Assembly (NCBI GenBank): GCA_022695795.1
Contig: MU404114.1
Location: 124,001 to 188,000, forward strand
Length of the DNA stretch: 64,000 bases
Source: Biscogniauxia marginata
Taxonomy: Eukaryota; Ascomycota; Sordariomycetes; Xylariales; Xylariaceae
Direction of reading: 5' to 3'
Positions 47,572 through 57,440 of the stretch are shown here, in pieces. The notes under the pieces are model-generated. The model was not told where the DNA came from, made no database searches, and saw only the letters and a program-made list of their open reading frames with translations. Each line of letters opens with the position of its first letter. The stretch's first letter is position 1. A program made the position numbers and the translations under genes.

Positions 47572-49002
47572 ATGAAGAAGAAAATGCGTTTCTTTTGGGA
47601 ATGGCGGCGGAGCTCCCCTGAGATGGGACCGTTGCTGAGGGAGGATGTTGCTGCAGATAGCGACGGCCATGATGATCGAAGCATTTCCTCGTCCCGGACG
47701 ATACCTGGAAATCATATTGATACCCGGACCCACGCGAATGCCGCGTTCAAAATGATAGCAGGGATGTTTTCTTTCGCTAATATGGGTTTATTCCTGTCCT
47801 CGATTGGCGTCCTCCTTCCTCACCTTAGTGACTATTATGGTCTCACTGACACACAAGTCTCTCTCATCTTCCTTTCTGGTCCCGCCGGATACCTGATTGC
47901 GGCCCAGATGAACCACCTCGTCCATGCTCGACTCGGCCGGATAGGAGTCGCAGTCATCGGACCTCTTTTCCACATCGTTACTGGCCTTGGTGGCGCTGTA
48001 CACCCCCCCTTCACCGTATTTCTAATTGCCTGGAGTGTGGGTTGTTTCGGCACTGGTCTCCTTGACGGATCATTGTGTACGTGGGCTGGTACTCATGATA
48101 ATGTCAATGTCGCCTCAGGCCTGCTGCACGGTTCGTTCTCCGTGGGCGCCGGGTTAGGACCATTTCTTGCAGGCACTTTGATAGCATCTACAAAGCAAGG
48201 GCGGTGGTACTATTGGTACTACTTGCTAGTAAGATATATCCTTGACTCTCCATCACTTAATTGTCATTGCTGATAATATACGAAAAATCAGTTATCTACT
48301 TCCCTTGTAGAACTAGTTACTACGGCCGTCGCTTTTCGATTCGAAAATGTTAAATGGTACCACGAGCATATCAATAGTGGTGCAACGCAGGAAGAACCAG
48401 AAAATAGAACAGCAATGCTCTCGCGAGCTGTGGTGTGGATATGTGCCGCTTATTTGTTAGTGTACGTGGGAACTGAGTCCGTCATATCTGGCTGGATTGT
48501 TGTGTTCATGATGAGGATACGGCACGCATCTCTGTATGACTCGGGATTGTGCTCCACGGCGTTCTGGGTTGGAATGGCGTGCGGACGACTTTTTCTAGGT
48601 ATCGTGACGGAAAGGATTGGCCTCAGACGTGCGGTCATGGTCTATCTGGTCTGTGCTACGATTCTCAACGTACTTTTTGCCGTCGTCGAAATGACGCTAG
48701 TCTCTGCAATTCTCATTGGGCTTGTTGGCTTCTTCTTTGGGCCGCTTTTCCCTTCGAGCATTGTCATGTTGCTGAAATTCCTTCCAGCAGAATTTCATGT
48801 TAAGGCAGTGTCGTTTGTAGCATCTGTCGGTCAGGTCGGGGCTGCCCTGCTACCCTTTGGCCTCGGGGCCATGGCTCAGGGTATTGGCATTCAATCATTA
48901 CCTATAGTCGTTTCTATATGTATAGTTACCATGTTCCTTGGTTGGAATTTATTTCCATACTTGCCGATAGATACAGCTCAAGTAAGGAACAGCGAGGATT
49001 AA
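47572..49002 (+). CDS. MFS transporter, BSC6-like
   Basis: Exons 47572-48228 and 48292-49002 join in phase 0 across a 63-nt intron (donor GTAAGA, acceptor ATCAG) to give 455 aa. After ~60 polar residues, about twelve hydrophobic helices alternate with short loops. The first is FSFANMGLFLSSIGVLLPHL, then YGLTDTQVSLIFLSGPAGYL. The segment GLLDGSLCTWAG with SGLLHGSFSVGAGLGPFLAG resembles the fungal family annotated as bypass-of-stop-codon protein 6, plasma-membrane transporters of unclear substrate. The second half includes GRLFLGIVTERIGLRRA, the MFS loop motif. It is co-oriented with the FAD oxidase and ends 151 bp before the terminal stop of the convergent tyrosinase relic. A role in exporting the product of the neighbouring oxidase is inference. 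Confidence 0.85.
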
Positions 49003-49153
49003 GGCTACTCATTCTCCGCTGCCAGAAAGACTCCCAGGTACCTAAATGATAATAACTCGATTTCCGGATACCTTTGCCTATAATATCAACTACCATCCCA
49101 GGGAGTAATGTGATATTTCTCATATTATCATCCACCTATCAAAGGTACTCCGC

Positions 49154-50400
49154 TTAAACGAACCCACCCCGGGGATCTATGATATTTACGATCGTAATGT
49201 TCTCCATGATGCCCGCGGACCACAACGTGTGGTTCAGCGTGGTACCATTACTCCCGTCGTTTCAATAGTCCGTGGACGCCGTGTTCAGGGTCCTGTTCAT
49301 GCTGGGGAATAGCGGGAAACCCCCTGACGAGTTCGAGGGTGGGGCCCCTGGGGGTAGCTTGAAGTTAAACGAGTTCCCGCCGCCGGAGGGGGGCTCGCCC
49401 GTGAAATTAAACCAGGACCCGGAGCCGAAGGGAAACCCTGATGCGGCGTTATTGCCTCCAATGTCGGTTAGGCGGGCCGTGAGGTTCGCCGCCTGCCAGT
49501 CCCACTATAGCTTGTCGAGGTAGCCGTGTAGGAGATAAAAGACGGTGTCCCCGGGCGAGAGAAGCGGGTTAACAATCTACGGCGCATTCATTAGAATCAC
49601 ACATTATACACAACATAGGTGACAGGGCATTTAAACATCTTAAAAGAGCTGGCTTACGGTTTTCATGACAGCCCCGTATCCTGCTTCATGAGGTCTCCCT
49701 TCGTAATATCTCTAGGTGTTAACGAACGTATGCTTCTCGAAACACGCACCGAAGTTATCCTTAGCCGCATTAAAAAACAGCCTTGTCGTTAATGCGGCGT
49801 GAGATATGATAATTAGAGGTCGTTGGATCCTCCTTGAAGTGCAAAGTGAGGTTAGCGAACGGTTCGTTAACGATACAGTTATCATGCCTGGTGCCGTTCC
49901 CGCCGAAACCTAGCTTCGTGTCAAAAATTTCTAATTATTTAATATAACCAACGTCGAGAGGTTCGTCCTAATATATATCCATGAGCTTTAGTTCTGCGTA
50001 TGAATGACCAGGAAACTAGGTACTTATGGGAGAGGTCCGGTATAGTTACATTCTATTTATAAAAGGTGCTAATGTACAGTGATGAAGTATCAGTAGAATG
50101 GCAATAAGACACCCTTAGAGGATTATTTCTGTCATGTTGTTCGTGAGAGATGCCCCTTACCACTCCATGTATATAATTAAATTATGCACTATGAGCATAT
50201 TGTAGTTCGTCCCATTTATTTGCATGCTCTAGGTGGCCCTGCAGCCGAATATGGTGTATATAGACCCTGTATGTACGAGCCACCATAAATATATTCAAAC
50301 ACTGCCTAATGTAAGGCAGCGCATCCTCGTCCCCAAGTAGTACCGGCTTGTACTCAAAACCCCTATTTCTTATAGATCATCTCTTCGAGGAACAGTAACC
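49154..50400 (-). pseudogene. Tyrosinase (copper oxidase) pseudogene with RIP-like stops
   Basis: Read on the minus strand, conserved tyrosinase blocks appear in order but are interrupted. They are WDELQYAHSA then a stop then FNYIHG (CuA region); ECNYTGPLP; a stop then DEPLDVGYIK; EIFDTKLGFGGNG; CFEKHTFVNT then a stop then RYYEGRPHEAGYG; and LLSPGDTVFYLLHGYLDKL then a stop then WDWQAANLT. Stops at 49505-49507, 49712-49714 and 49968-49970 replace Trp codons, and others replace Gln. A one-base frameshift sits in a T-run near 49783, and one intron donor is changed from GTAAGT to ATAAGT. Metal-ligand positions also look lost (HAGH-type motif reads EAGYG; LHH reads LLH). The terminal stop is at 49154. 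The 5' limit is not determined. It is not a functional gene, and it differs in type from the intact tyrosinase at 58.7-61.1 kb. Confidence 0.85.
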
Positions 50401-50915
50401 ATATCATGTTTTCGGGTTGGCTTCCCATCACCCACTACCCCCTTTTCAAGCCTCTGTTGCTAGTGTTCTGCGGGCGACGTTTTTAGTCCAGGGAGGTCTT
50501 CTCCCTTAGAATGGACATAATGCTGTCGAACGTCTCATGGCACAATATTTCGCTGCGCCTGGTCGCCATAAACATGGTTGAGCTAGAGAAGCTGGATTAG
50601 CAAGACCCCATCGTGGGCTATCTGTATCTGATTAAAGTAGGAAGCAAGATGGCTGTTCGCTGGGGAGGGGGGGAGAAGGCAGATGCAACAAGTGTTGGGT
50701 AGATAATCGGAAAAGGGGTAGGTAAGCAAGGGAGATAGCAGTGGGTACTAGCATTATACTCCTGTTAATATAAACCGACCCTGGATTGCTGGTTAGATAA
50801 TCAGCCGAGGCGTCACAATTTATGCTTGAACTTTTTTGTTTTAAACTTAACTCCCCTTTCTAGTTCTAACAACTATACGCTAAACAGTGAGAACAACCCA
50901 ATCGCGTTCTCCATC
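50401..50915. other. Divergent intergenic region between two broken genes
   Basis: This stretch lies between the tyrosinase relic (minus) and the hydrolase relic (plus). It probably contains the lost first exon of the tyrosinase and both former promoters. A short G-run lies near 50664-50672. No intact gene is seen. Confidence 0.45.
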
Positions 50916-52038
50916 ATGTCAAGCGTATGGTCGTGCCAGCCCGGCGTGGCTTTCTACACGGTCTATTTTGTCATTTACACCTTGATGAGATTACCTTGGC
51001 TATTACTCTTATGCCTGCTGCCCTCTCTTCGGCCCAGACATACCGTCAATCACTTAGTCGCACACTGTTCGTATATTTCGGTAAGTATGTAGCAACGGTT
51101 GAGCTTAAGCCGCCGCTCAGCCTGAAGTCAGGCAAAGAGAAGGACCACTTCGTCGTTATCCGGCCAGCCGAGACGCACGTATACCGAGATATTCTCCTCT
51201 GTGATCCCACTATTAAGCCCGTTAATATTAGCGCTGTCTGGTTTCCAAAGCCGATCACTCATTCGAACCAACACCAGCGTGGGCACCGTGTTTTCCTCCA
51301 TCTTCACGGCGGTGCTTACCTTATCGGAAGTGGCCGCGATCTAGACATGGGTTTCGCAACCTCGCTACTACTACAATCCTCGCCGGGCAGCGCTATCTTT
51401 TGTCCGGAATATCGTCTATCCTCCTTGCCGGGTGGCCGGTTCCCGGCCGCTTTCCAGGACGCCGTCACGGCATATAGTTACCTTATCACGCAGCTTCAGA
51501 TTCCAGCGAGTGACATCATTTTGTCGGGTGATTCGGCCGGGGCGCACCTCGCTCTTGCACTGCTCCGCTACACCAATGCTCACCAGGACACGCTACCCGA
51601 ACCAGCCGCGTTGCTTCTTTGGAGTCCGTAGCCCGATATGACGATAGGCGTTGAAGTCGCCGATGACACGCCCGCCACGAAGGTCGACCACGTCGTGCCC
51701 GAGTTGATAGCCTGAACCTATCGGCAATTTTTACCGGGCAAGGACACGAAGGTTGCTCGCAGTGACCCATATCTCTCACCAAGCAAAGAGGCCATTCCCA
51801 CGCAAATCCCAATTTGGGTGCAATGGGGAAGTACAGAGGTCTTGAGAGAGGATATTGTGAAGTTTGTGCAGGTTCAAGGTGCAGGTACTGACAGCAAAGG
51901 GAAGGGAGCCTTGGAACGAATGAAGTCCCTTATGCTCTTCATGACATTCTTGCACTGGCGCCTTTACTGGGGTGGAAATCAGAGGCTGCAAAAGTAGTGG
52001 AGGAGGCTATTCGCTTCCTCAACAGCAAAGTTGCTTGA
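50916..52038 (+). pseudogene. HSL-type alpha/beta hydrolase pseudogene
   Basis: From ATG 50916 the frame gives a short N-terminal membrane-like segment (RLPWLLLLCLLPSLRPR). A frameshift near 51035-51042 moves to the frame with TYRQSLSRTLF and FVVIRPAE. The hydrolase core is clear: FLHLHGGAYLIGSG (oxyanion hole), then ILSGDSAGAHLALALL with the nucleophile Ser, then LLLWSP. A TAG at 51629-51631 and a TGA at 51713-51715 replace what are Trp positions in the family. GSTEVLREDIVKF carries the acidic residue. A second frame change near 51890 leads to NEVPYALHDILALAP, holding the catalytic His, and the C-terminus SEAAKVVEEAIRFLNSK before the stop at 52036. The catalytic triad is still readable across frames, so decay looks recent. 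Esterase or lipase class; substrate unknown. Confidence 0.82.
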
Positions 52039-52885
52039 CAGAAAGATCGAGATGGGCTCGAGATTTCTTACAACGCTTATCTTGCTATCGAGCATTTAAG
52101 TGTTATTAAAGTGCATTTTTGACCAAGATTTAAGTAAATCATTATCTCCCTATAGTCGTGGCACGGATCTGTATTATGAAGTATCCTCACAACATATCTC
52201 TTATAAAATTCCTGCTAATCAGCGACATACTACTAGCCACTCCCATCATGAACCTATACTCAAGCCTTCAGGTCATAGACTTCCACTGTCGTGTCGGTTG
52301 CCGGCATCATGGCCGGCTGTGATAACAGTCGCCAGAGAACCCAGTTCTCCGCCAGGAGTCCAATGTAGGGGGCCATAACAGGTTCTTCACCACCATGTGT
52401 TGTTGACATAGCTGTCAAGGTAATATCCCAGTCCGGCTTGTACTTCTTTCTATCCCTATGTAGGAGGTCTCGTCTTTGAAGACATGGATTATTGTTTGCG
52501 TGTGACGGTTGTGCAGGCTTTTTTCGTGGAAGTAAATTGCCGAGCTAGGAGAACATTGATCGCTTCAAGGGATAGATACTCGGCAGGCAGGCACATGATT
52601 CCTACATAGAGCTCTAAAGCATACCACAAAAAATAGGGACCACATCGACTGCCGATCCCAGGTTAGGTCAAAATAATTGGCTGGGATAGAGGAACAAAGC
52701 TCACATGTGGAGTAGACTGAGACAGTAAACTTGGGTATCGTCGTGAGCCTAACGATACTGAGTGCAATCGTGCTTTTTGGAGGGCTTCAGTTGTGTGCTT
52801 TTCACTGTGTAGAGATGCAAGTGGTTGCTTCAATCTATGACAAATGAAGAACTTCTCATGACTTATTAGTTCCGTTACAGCCTAC
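52039..52885. other. Intergenic region, possibly eroded 3' part of the DUF829 relic
   Basis: Two broken genes converge here. I looked for the C-terminal third of the DUF829 hydrolase on the minus strand and could not recognise it. No other gene is supported. Confidence 0.45.
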
Positions 52886-53350
52886 CTAGCAGGTCACGGC
52901 GACTAAGTGCGCCACGGGTAGCGCGAGAAGACGCCTCCATCCCGGCTTGATGGATGCAGTCAGGACATCGATGTTGAACTGGTAGCTCCAAACACCGGGG
53001 GTCGAGTCGAATACGGCGACGTGCATGGGAAGGCCGAGGTTTTTGTCGTCTGTGTTTCTACTAGTTTCCTCCCTCGAGAAGTGGTTGTACAAGGAACAGG
53101 AGCCACCGCCAGAGAGAGCGTGTATGAGTAGTTGTGGCCGAGTCGAGTTCCGAGTCGGACTGCTGTTCAAGACTGCTTGTATCGGCTTGACAGCCGGCGC
53201 TGCGTCACGGGACTCGATGCTGGGCCAGAAGAGGGCTGCGAGGCGAGCCTTGACTAGTAAGATGACTGCCGATGGGTATATTGCTCGATACTAATTGACG
53301 TATCGTGCCAGATGGTTGTCGCGCGCATCCATCCATCCTAGGAGAGTTGC
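52886..53350 (-). pseudogene. PaxU/TMEM53-like DUF829 hydrolase pseudogene
   Basis: On the minus strand one frame reads ATLLGWMDARDNHLARYVN, then a TAG (complement of 53291-53293), then YRAIYPSAVILLVKARLAAL. It continues with RPQLLIHALSGGGSCSLYNH and LPMHVAVFDSTPGVWSYQFN. These are the WM-A-H-KYV, YP-A-I, FSNGG and DSxPG landmarks of the DUF829/TMEM53 family, to which the indole-diterpene cluster protein PaxU belongs. The stop sits where Gln is expected (CAG to TAG). The recognisable frame ends at TGC TAG near 52886, and the C-terminal part with its His is not found. The 5' limit is uncertain. Its function would be a hydrolase of unknown substrate; here it is inactive. Confidence 0.72.
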
Positions 53351-54128
53351 CCGGTGTTGCTAATGCTGAAGATTTATCCGGAGGGTGATATAGAAGCACA
53401 CCATATGACAGCTTCTGCATGAAAGACAGGTCCGGCGGCCTTCGCCTTGGCTGTACTTGATGTCATTGTTTAGGTATGTTTGAATATTGGTAGTACCTGA
53501 GCTGTTTACTGGGGAGATAATAGAGGAGGAAAGAAGTTTGCCTCTTCAAGGATCCAAGCCGGCTTCTCTTGGTGTAGTAGACGTTTTCTGGTTAATTATC
53601 GTACTGTCGGAGGCATGTGCATTACACCAACCCCAGGGTCACACGGCATGGAATAGCACTTCTTGTAACATAACATAAATTGGCAACCGCACAGGGCCCC
53701 CCTCCCATTGGCTGTCTTGGTGTCTGCTGTGTAACATATGTTGGCGAGCCGAGGTAGAGCTGGGAAATAACTACCCTTACCAGGCAAGGCTCAAATATGA
53801 GTTTAACCACAACAAATCCGCCCACCCGACCCTTTATAGCCTACATCCAGCTAGAGTCGTTTCACTAGCCCTCGTTTCGTGGTTCTGCCTCAGGGAGTCG
53901 GTTCCCTTATTATTGTAATCCACCTCCAGAAAAAAATCGTACTCCTGTCTGCAAGCTCGCACTTTCTCAAGAAGGCAGATGCTTTCGGCGCAATCCTACT
54001 CCTAAGTGCATCTACACTTCTGGTGGCTGCTCCGGAAGAAGGAGGTGTGCAGCTCGCATGGCGTTCTGCTCCAACAGAGGATCTTGGAGACCTCTCTTAT
54101 ATCTAGTCTATCTCGGTTCCTGACTGAT

Positions 54129-54149
54129 CTATGTGGAGACTCCACATAG
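54129..54149. promoter_or_regulatory. Perfect 21-bp palindrome
   Basis: The arms CTATGTGGAG and CTCCACATAG are exact reverse complements around a single A. It lies about 410 bp before the GH79 start codon. A dimeric regulator site is possible, but no factor is assigned. Confidence 0.5.
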
Positions 54150-54491
54150 AGTGGTAACAATTCGAGTGAAGTTTTGGGTTGGCTCGCTTATAAGAGACGT
54201 TGGAATGAGCAAGACCCAGTTGGAGATATGTGGGGTAGGGGAGGCCAGTTACCGGTTAGACGTCGATTACCGCCCCTATTAAGTTATATTCGTATGGCCG
54301 GGATTAATTTCCCCGGATCTCCAACTTTTCGTCCCCGCAGTTCGGGCCTTTACGACCCTTGTCTATAGCGACATTACCCCATTTCCAAGAACTTGGAGCT
54401 TATAGCTTTCCAAACAAAGCTTTCGAGAATCACCCTACCTGTGGGATGATCTGACCTATAGCCGACTCGCCAAACTTAAAATGGAGGGCCT

Positions 54492-54508
54492 CAGGTCTCC
54501 TAGACCTG
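54492..54508. promoter_or_regulatory. 7-bp inverted repeat near GH79 start
   Basis: CAGGTCT and AGACCTG flank CCT, about 55 bp before the start codon. It could be a transcription-factor site or a hairpin in the 5' leader. Confidence 0.4.
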
Positions 54509-54562
54509 GGTCAAGCCGGGCGTTGTTGCTTCTCACATTCTCGCCTTGAATCGCTACCCATC

Positions 54563-56374
54563 ATGGCTAAAATACGAAGTCTCTACCTCACCGCGTTCGT
54601 GGCTGCAGGTAGAGCTATAGCTCAGGATGCCGATATAGATGTCCCAGTTGACCTTGATACGTGGCCACTGGTCCCCGATGTCTACGGCTACTCGATCGAG
54701 CCTGTCTGGCTCGATTCCTACACCAGCACGCCGTTGACTGCTAACTTGATGAGCATCATCGCCAACGTGACGGGAAAACCGCCGCCTATCCGCGTCGGTG
54801 GGAACACGGCCGACCAGACCTACGTATATGATACACTCTCTACGGGGAACGACTCGGTTTCTGTGCCGGACCCTCTCCACGCCGAGACGTTCAACATTAC
54901 ACCGAATTGGTTCGACACTTGGGCAGACTATTTCCCAGAAAGCACAGATCTGATCTACACGCTGAACCTGGCTGTCAATGACTCAGCGTGGGCGATCGCC
55001 GTGGCCGAGGCGCGGGCTGCGCACGCCGCACTCGGCGATAAGCTCGTCATGTTCGAGTTGGGCAACGAGATCGATCACTTCATCAATAAGGGCTGGCGGG
55101 ATGCAAATTGGAGCGTCGCTACCTATACCGAACAGTTCCGGAACCTGACGGGTCAGATCCTTGGATCCGACTGGTACCAGGGGATAGCCGAGGAGTCGCG
55201 ACCCAAGTTCCAGGCCGGCGTCATCGCCGATCCGCCGTGGGTGCCTGATCAGCAAGACGAAATCGATGACTTCAGCGTCGCGAACCTCACGCAAGCCTTC
55301 GCGAGCGAGGGCTCGGGAATAGACGAGGACATCGTCGAAACCTACGCGACGCACCTGTACCCGCAGTCGACGTGCGACACGCCCCGCTGGCTGCGCATGC
55401 GCCTGGACCTGCTGTCGAACCACACGACGCTCTGGCTGAATGTGTCCCAGTTTGGACCGCAGGTGGAAGCCGCCGAGGCAACGGGCAAGACGCTAGTCAT
55501 GGGGGAGACGAACTCGGTGTCATGCTCGGGGCGCAGCGGCATCAGCGACACGTTCGGCGCGGCACTGTGGGGAGTCGACTACGTGCTCATGGGCGCGGCG
55601 CTCGGCATCCGGAAGCTGTATTTCCACCTGGGGGCTCAGTCCGAGTACAGCGCCTTCACACCGCTCGCCTACGAGTTCAAGAACGAGTCCCTCGAGTCGG
55701 GGATCCGCGCCCCCTGGTACGCACACTACTTCATCGCCAAGACTGTTGCGACGTTGGCGCCGGAGCAGGAGCTGAGCATCGCGGCCCTACCCGGCGCGAA
55801 CTCGAGCGAGCTGAGCGGATACGCGATTTACAGTAGTCTTGCTACTGCTGATAATGCGTCTGAATCATCATCATCACCTAGCCTAGCGAAGCTCGTCTTC
55901 CTCGACATGGGCATCTGGAACGGCACCTCGGGCCTGTCCAACCCGTCGACGTTGAGCGCTACCGACAACGACGACGAGAGCATGTTCAGCACGGGCTCGC
56001 GCCCCGAGGCGAACCTTACCGTTGCCACTCCCTGGTGCTCCGACGCCACCGTCCGCGTCACACGCCTCACGGCCCCCGGGACTAACGCCAAGAGCGACAT
56101 CGCGGTGTCGGGCGTCACCTTCGACGACCAGACCGGGGATCGCGTCGGCGAGGAGGAGGAGGAGACTCTCAATGTGGGCGATGGCGGCGCGCTGGTCGTA
56201 AGTGTCAGGCGCGCGGAGGGCGTGTTGCTTGAGGTTGTGGACGGCGCAACGAGCTGTGGAGAGGACACGGTTTCGGGGGCAGTGATGGGAAAGCATAGCA
56301 ACGCTGCAGTATTTTGGGCTGGGGTGGCATTTCTGGGCTCTGTTGTGGTTGGGGCGGGAGGTGTGGGGTTGTGA
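54563..56374 (+). CDS. Secreted GH79-family glycosidase, probably GPI-anchored
   Basis: One exon of 603 aa. Family GH79 enzymes are beta-glucuronidases and relatives that release glucuronic acid from arabinogalactan or other glycans. A signal peptide (MAKIRSLYLTAFVAAGRAIA, cleavage after ~21) opens the protein. The (beta/alpha)8 core has IRVGGNTADQTYVYD. The acid/base Glu is ~169 in VMFELGNEIDHF, and the probable nucleophile Glu is ~315 in LVMGETNSVSCSG. The order and spacing fit GH79. GH79_C-like beta domain from ~400 includes ELSGYAIYSS and LVFLDMGIWNGT. Many N-glycosylation sequons are present. The C-terminus is a hydrophobic stretch (AAVFWAGVAFLGSVVVGAG) that follows a small-residue region, typical of a GPI attachment signal. 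No lesion is seen, in contrast to the broken genes to its left. Confidence 0.87.
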   Translation: MAKIRSLYLTAFVAAGRAIAQDADIDVPVDLDTWPLVPDVYGYSIEPVWLDSYTSTPLTANLMSIIANVTGKPPPIRVGGNTADQTYVYDTLSTGNDSVSVPDPLHAETFNITPNWFDTWADYFPESTDLIYTLNLAVNDSAWAIAVAEARAAHAALGDKLVMFELGNEIDHFINKGWRDANWSVATYTEQFRNLTGQILGSDWYQGIAEESRPKFQAGVIADPPWVPDQQDEIDDFSVANLTQAFASEGSGIDEDIVETYATHLYPQSTCDTPRWLRMRLDLLSNHTTLWLNVSQFGPQVEAAEATGKTLVMGETNSVSCSGRSGISDTFGAALWGVDYVLMGAALGIRKLYFHLGAQSEYSAFTPLAYEFKNESLESGIRAPWYAHYFIAKTVATLAPEQELSIAALPGANSSELSGYAIYSSLATADNASESSSSPSLAKLVFLDMGIWNGTSGLSNPSTLSATDNDDESMFSTGSRPEANLTVATPWCSDATVRVTRLTAPGTNAKSDIAVSGVTFDDQTGDRVGEEEEETLNVGDGGALVVSVRRAEGVLLEVVDGATSCGEDTVSGAVMGKHSNAAVFWAGVAFLGSVVVGAGGVGL

Positions 56375-57209
56375 CAGAGAGATGAGGTTGAGCATGAGAA
56401 AAGGAGTCAGGGGTTGTAAATAAGTGATCTATCATAGCTTACTATAAGTCCAAATTGATATTCCTTAATTGCCCTTTCATGCTTATTCATGGGACGGCTT
56501 GCCTGCCCCAAGCCCATCTAATACTGTGTGCTGAGAAATAAACCATGCGTTTAATAGGAGGTCGACGTATTTAGTCGTTCTTATATATGAAGCCTTTAAC
56601 TTACTTGCCCTACGACTCCATTCGTCTCATGAACCTCTTAAAAGAATTTGATTTCTTATAAGAAGCCAGAAATCAATTTTATAGACTGATACTGGAGTAA
56701 TTTCCATAATTCGACTGCCTCAAACCTTGTTTGTAGTGACGAATAAGTCTAAGGTTGAGTTATTTGCCTGCCTGTTCGCTTGAGGCCGCTCCCCCGATAG
56801 GTTGACTAGGTACCTAAGGTAGGTGAACATAGTGCAATGCATTCATTGGTCGGAGGTGGTGGGAATTCGTCACTTATTGGCCACTTGACTAGCCCGAAGC
56901 CCCCGCTAAGAAACATCACTCGGGAATATTTGACTTGCTACCTAACAATAGCAACTTCTCTTCTTAGAACTACAAATAGTTTATAAATACCACAGACAAG
57001 ACAACACCTATATTCCTTCTACCTATACCAGTCACTTTTGCGTAGAAGCAGAATACAAGTTCATTGCTCCTCTCACGGATATCTCTCCTCAGCACTTTAA
57101 CAGATCTGTTACACTTCCTCGACACCGGCCACATTCTTCCTACCTACAGTACCTACAATACCTAGTATTTATGGCATATCAATTTTCATCTTGCCAGAAT
57201 TAAAGAATC
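56375..57209. other. Intergenic region
   Basis: About 0.83 kb AT-rich. The last 250 bp, rich in CTACCTA-type motifs and pyrimidines, look like the leader of the following small gene. No gene is seen. Confidence 0.55.
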
Positions 57210-57440
57210 ATGCCTCTCATAGTCCCACAAGTAAACGCCACTGCCGAGCAGGGTGCCAACAACGACTCGCACACCGCACCAGCGCAGGGCGGCGGCGGCG
57301 ACGCCGCGGGACCCATAGGCGCGGGCGTCGACACGGGGGCCGGTACCACGCGCGAGAAGACGGCGGCTGAGATCGAGGCCGATCGGCTGTACGAGGAGAG
57401 GATCGAGGAGGAGTACGCGAAGAGGGAGGGTGGCGCTTGA
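57210..57440 (+). CDS. Small acidic protein, 76 aa, unknown function
   Basis: A short single-exon frame with GC-biased codons in an AT-rich surrounding. The N-terminal half is Gly/Ala-rich and probably disordered. The C-terminal 30 residues form a charged helix, TREKTAAEIEADRLYEERIE, then EEYAKREGGA. I have the impression that this C-terminal tail recurs in many small proteins of filamentous ascomycetes, but I cannot name a family or a role. The clear composition change at both ends and a clean ATG with an A-rich upstream context support it as real. Confidence 0.65.
   Translation: MPLIVPQVNATAEQGANNDSHTAPAQGGGGDAAGPIGAGVDTGAGTTREKTAAEIEADRLYEERIEEEYAKREGGA

Larger units (their letters stand above)
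53351..54562. other. Intergenic region upstream of GH79 gene
   Basis: About 1.2 kb with no supported gene. It includes the 5' end of the DUF829 relic and the GH79 promoter, with two perfect inverted repeats at 54129-54149 and 54492-54508. Confidence 0.5.
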
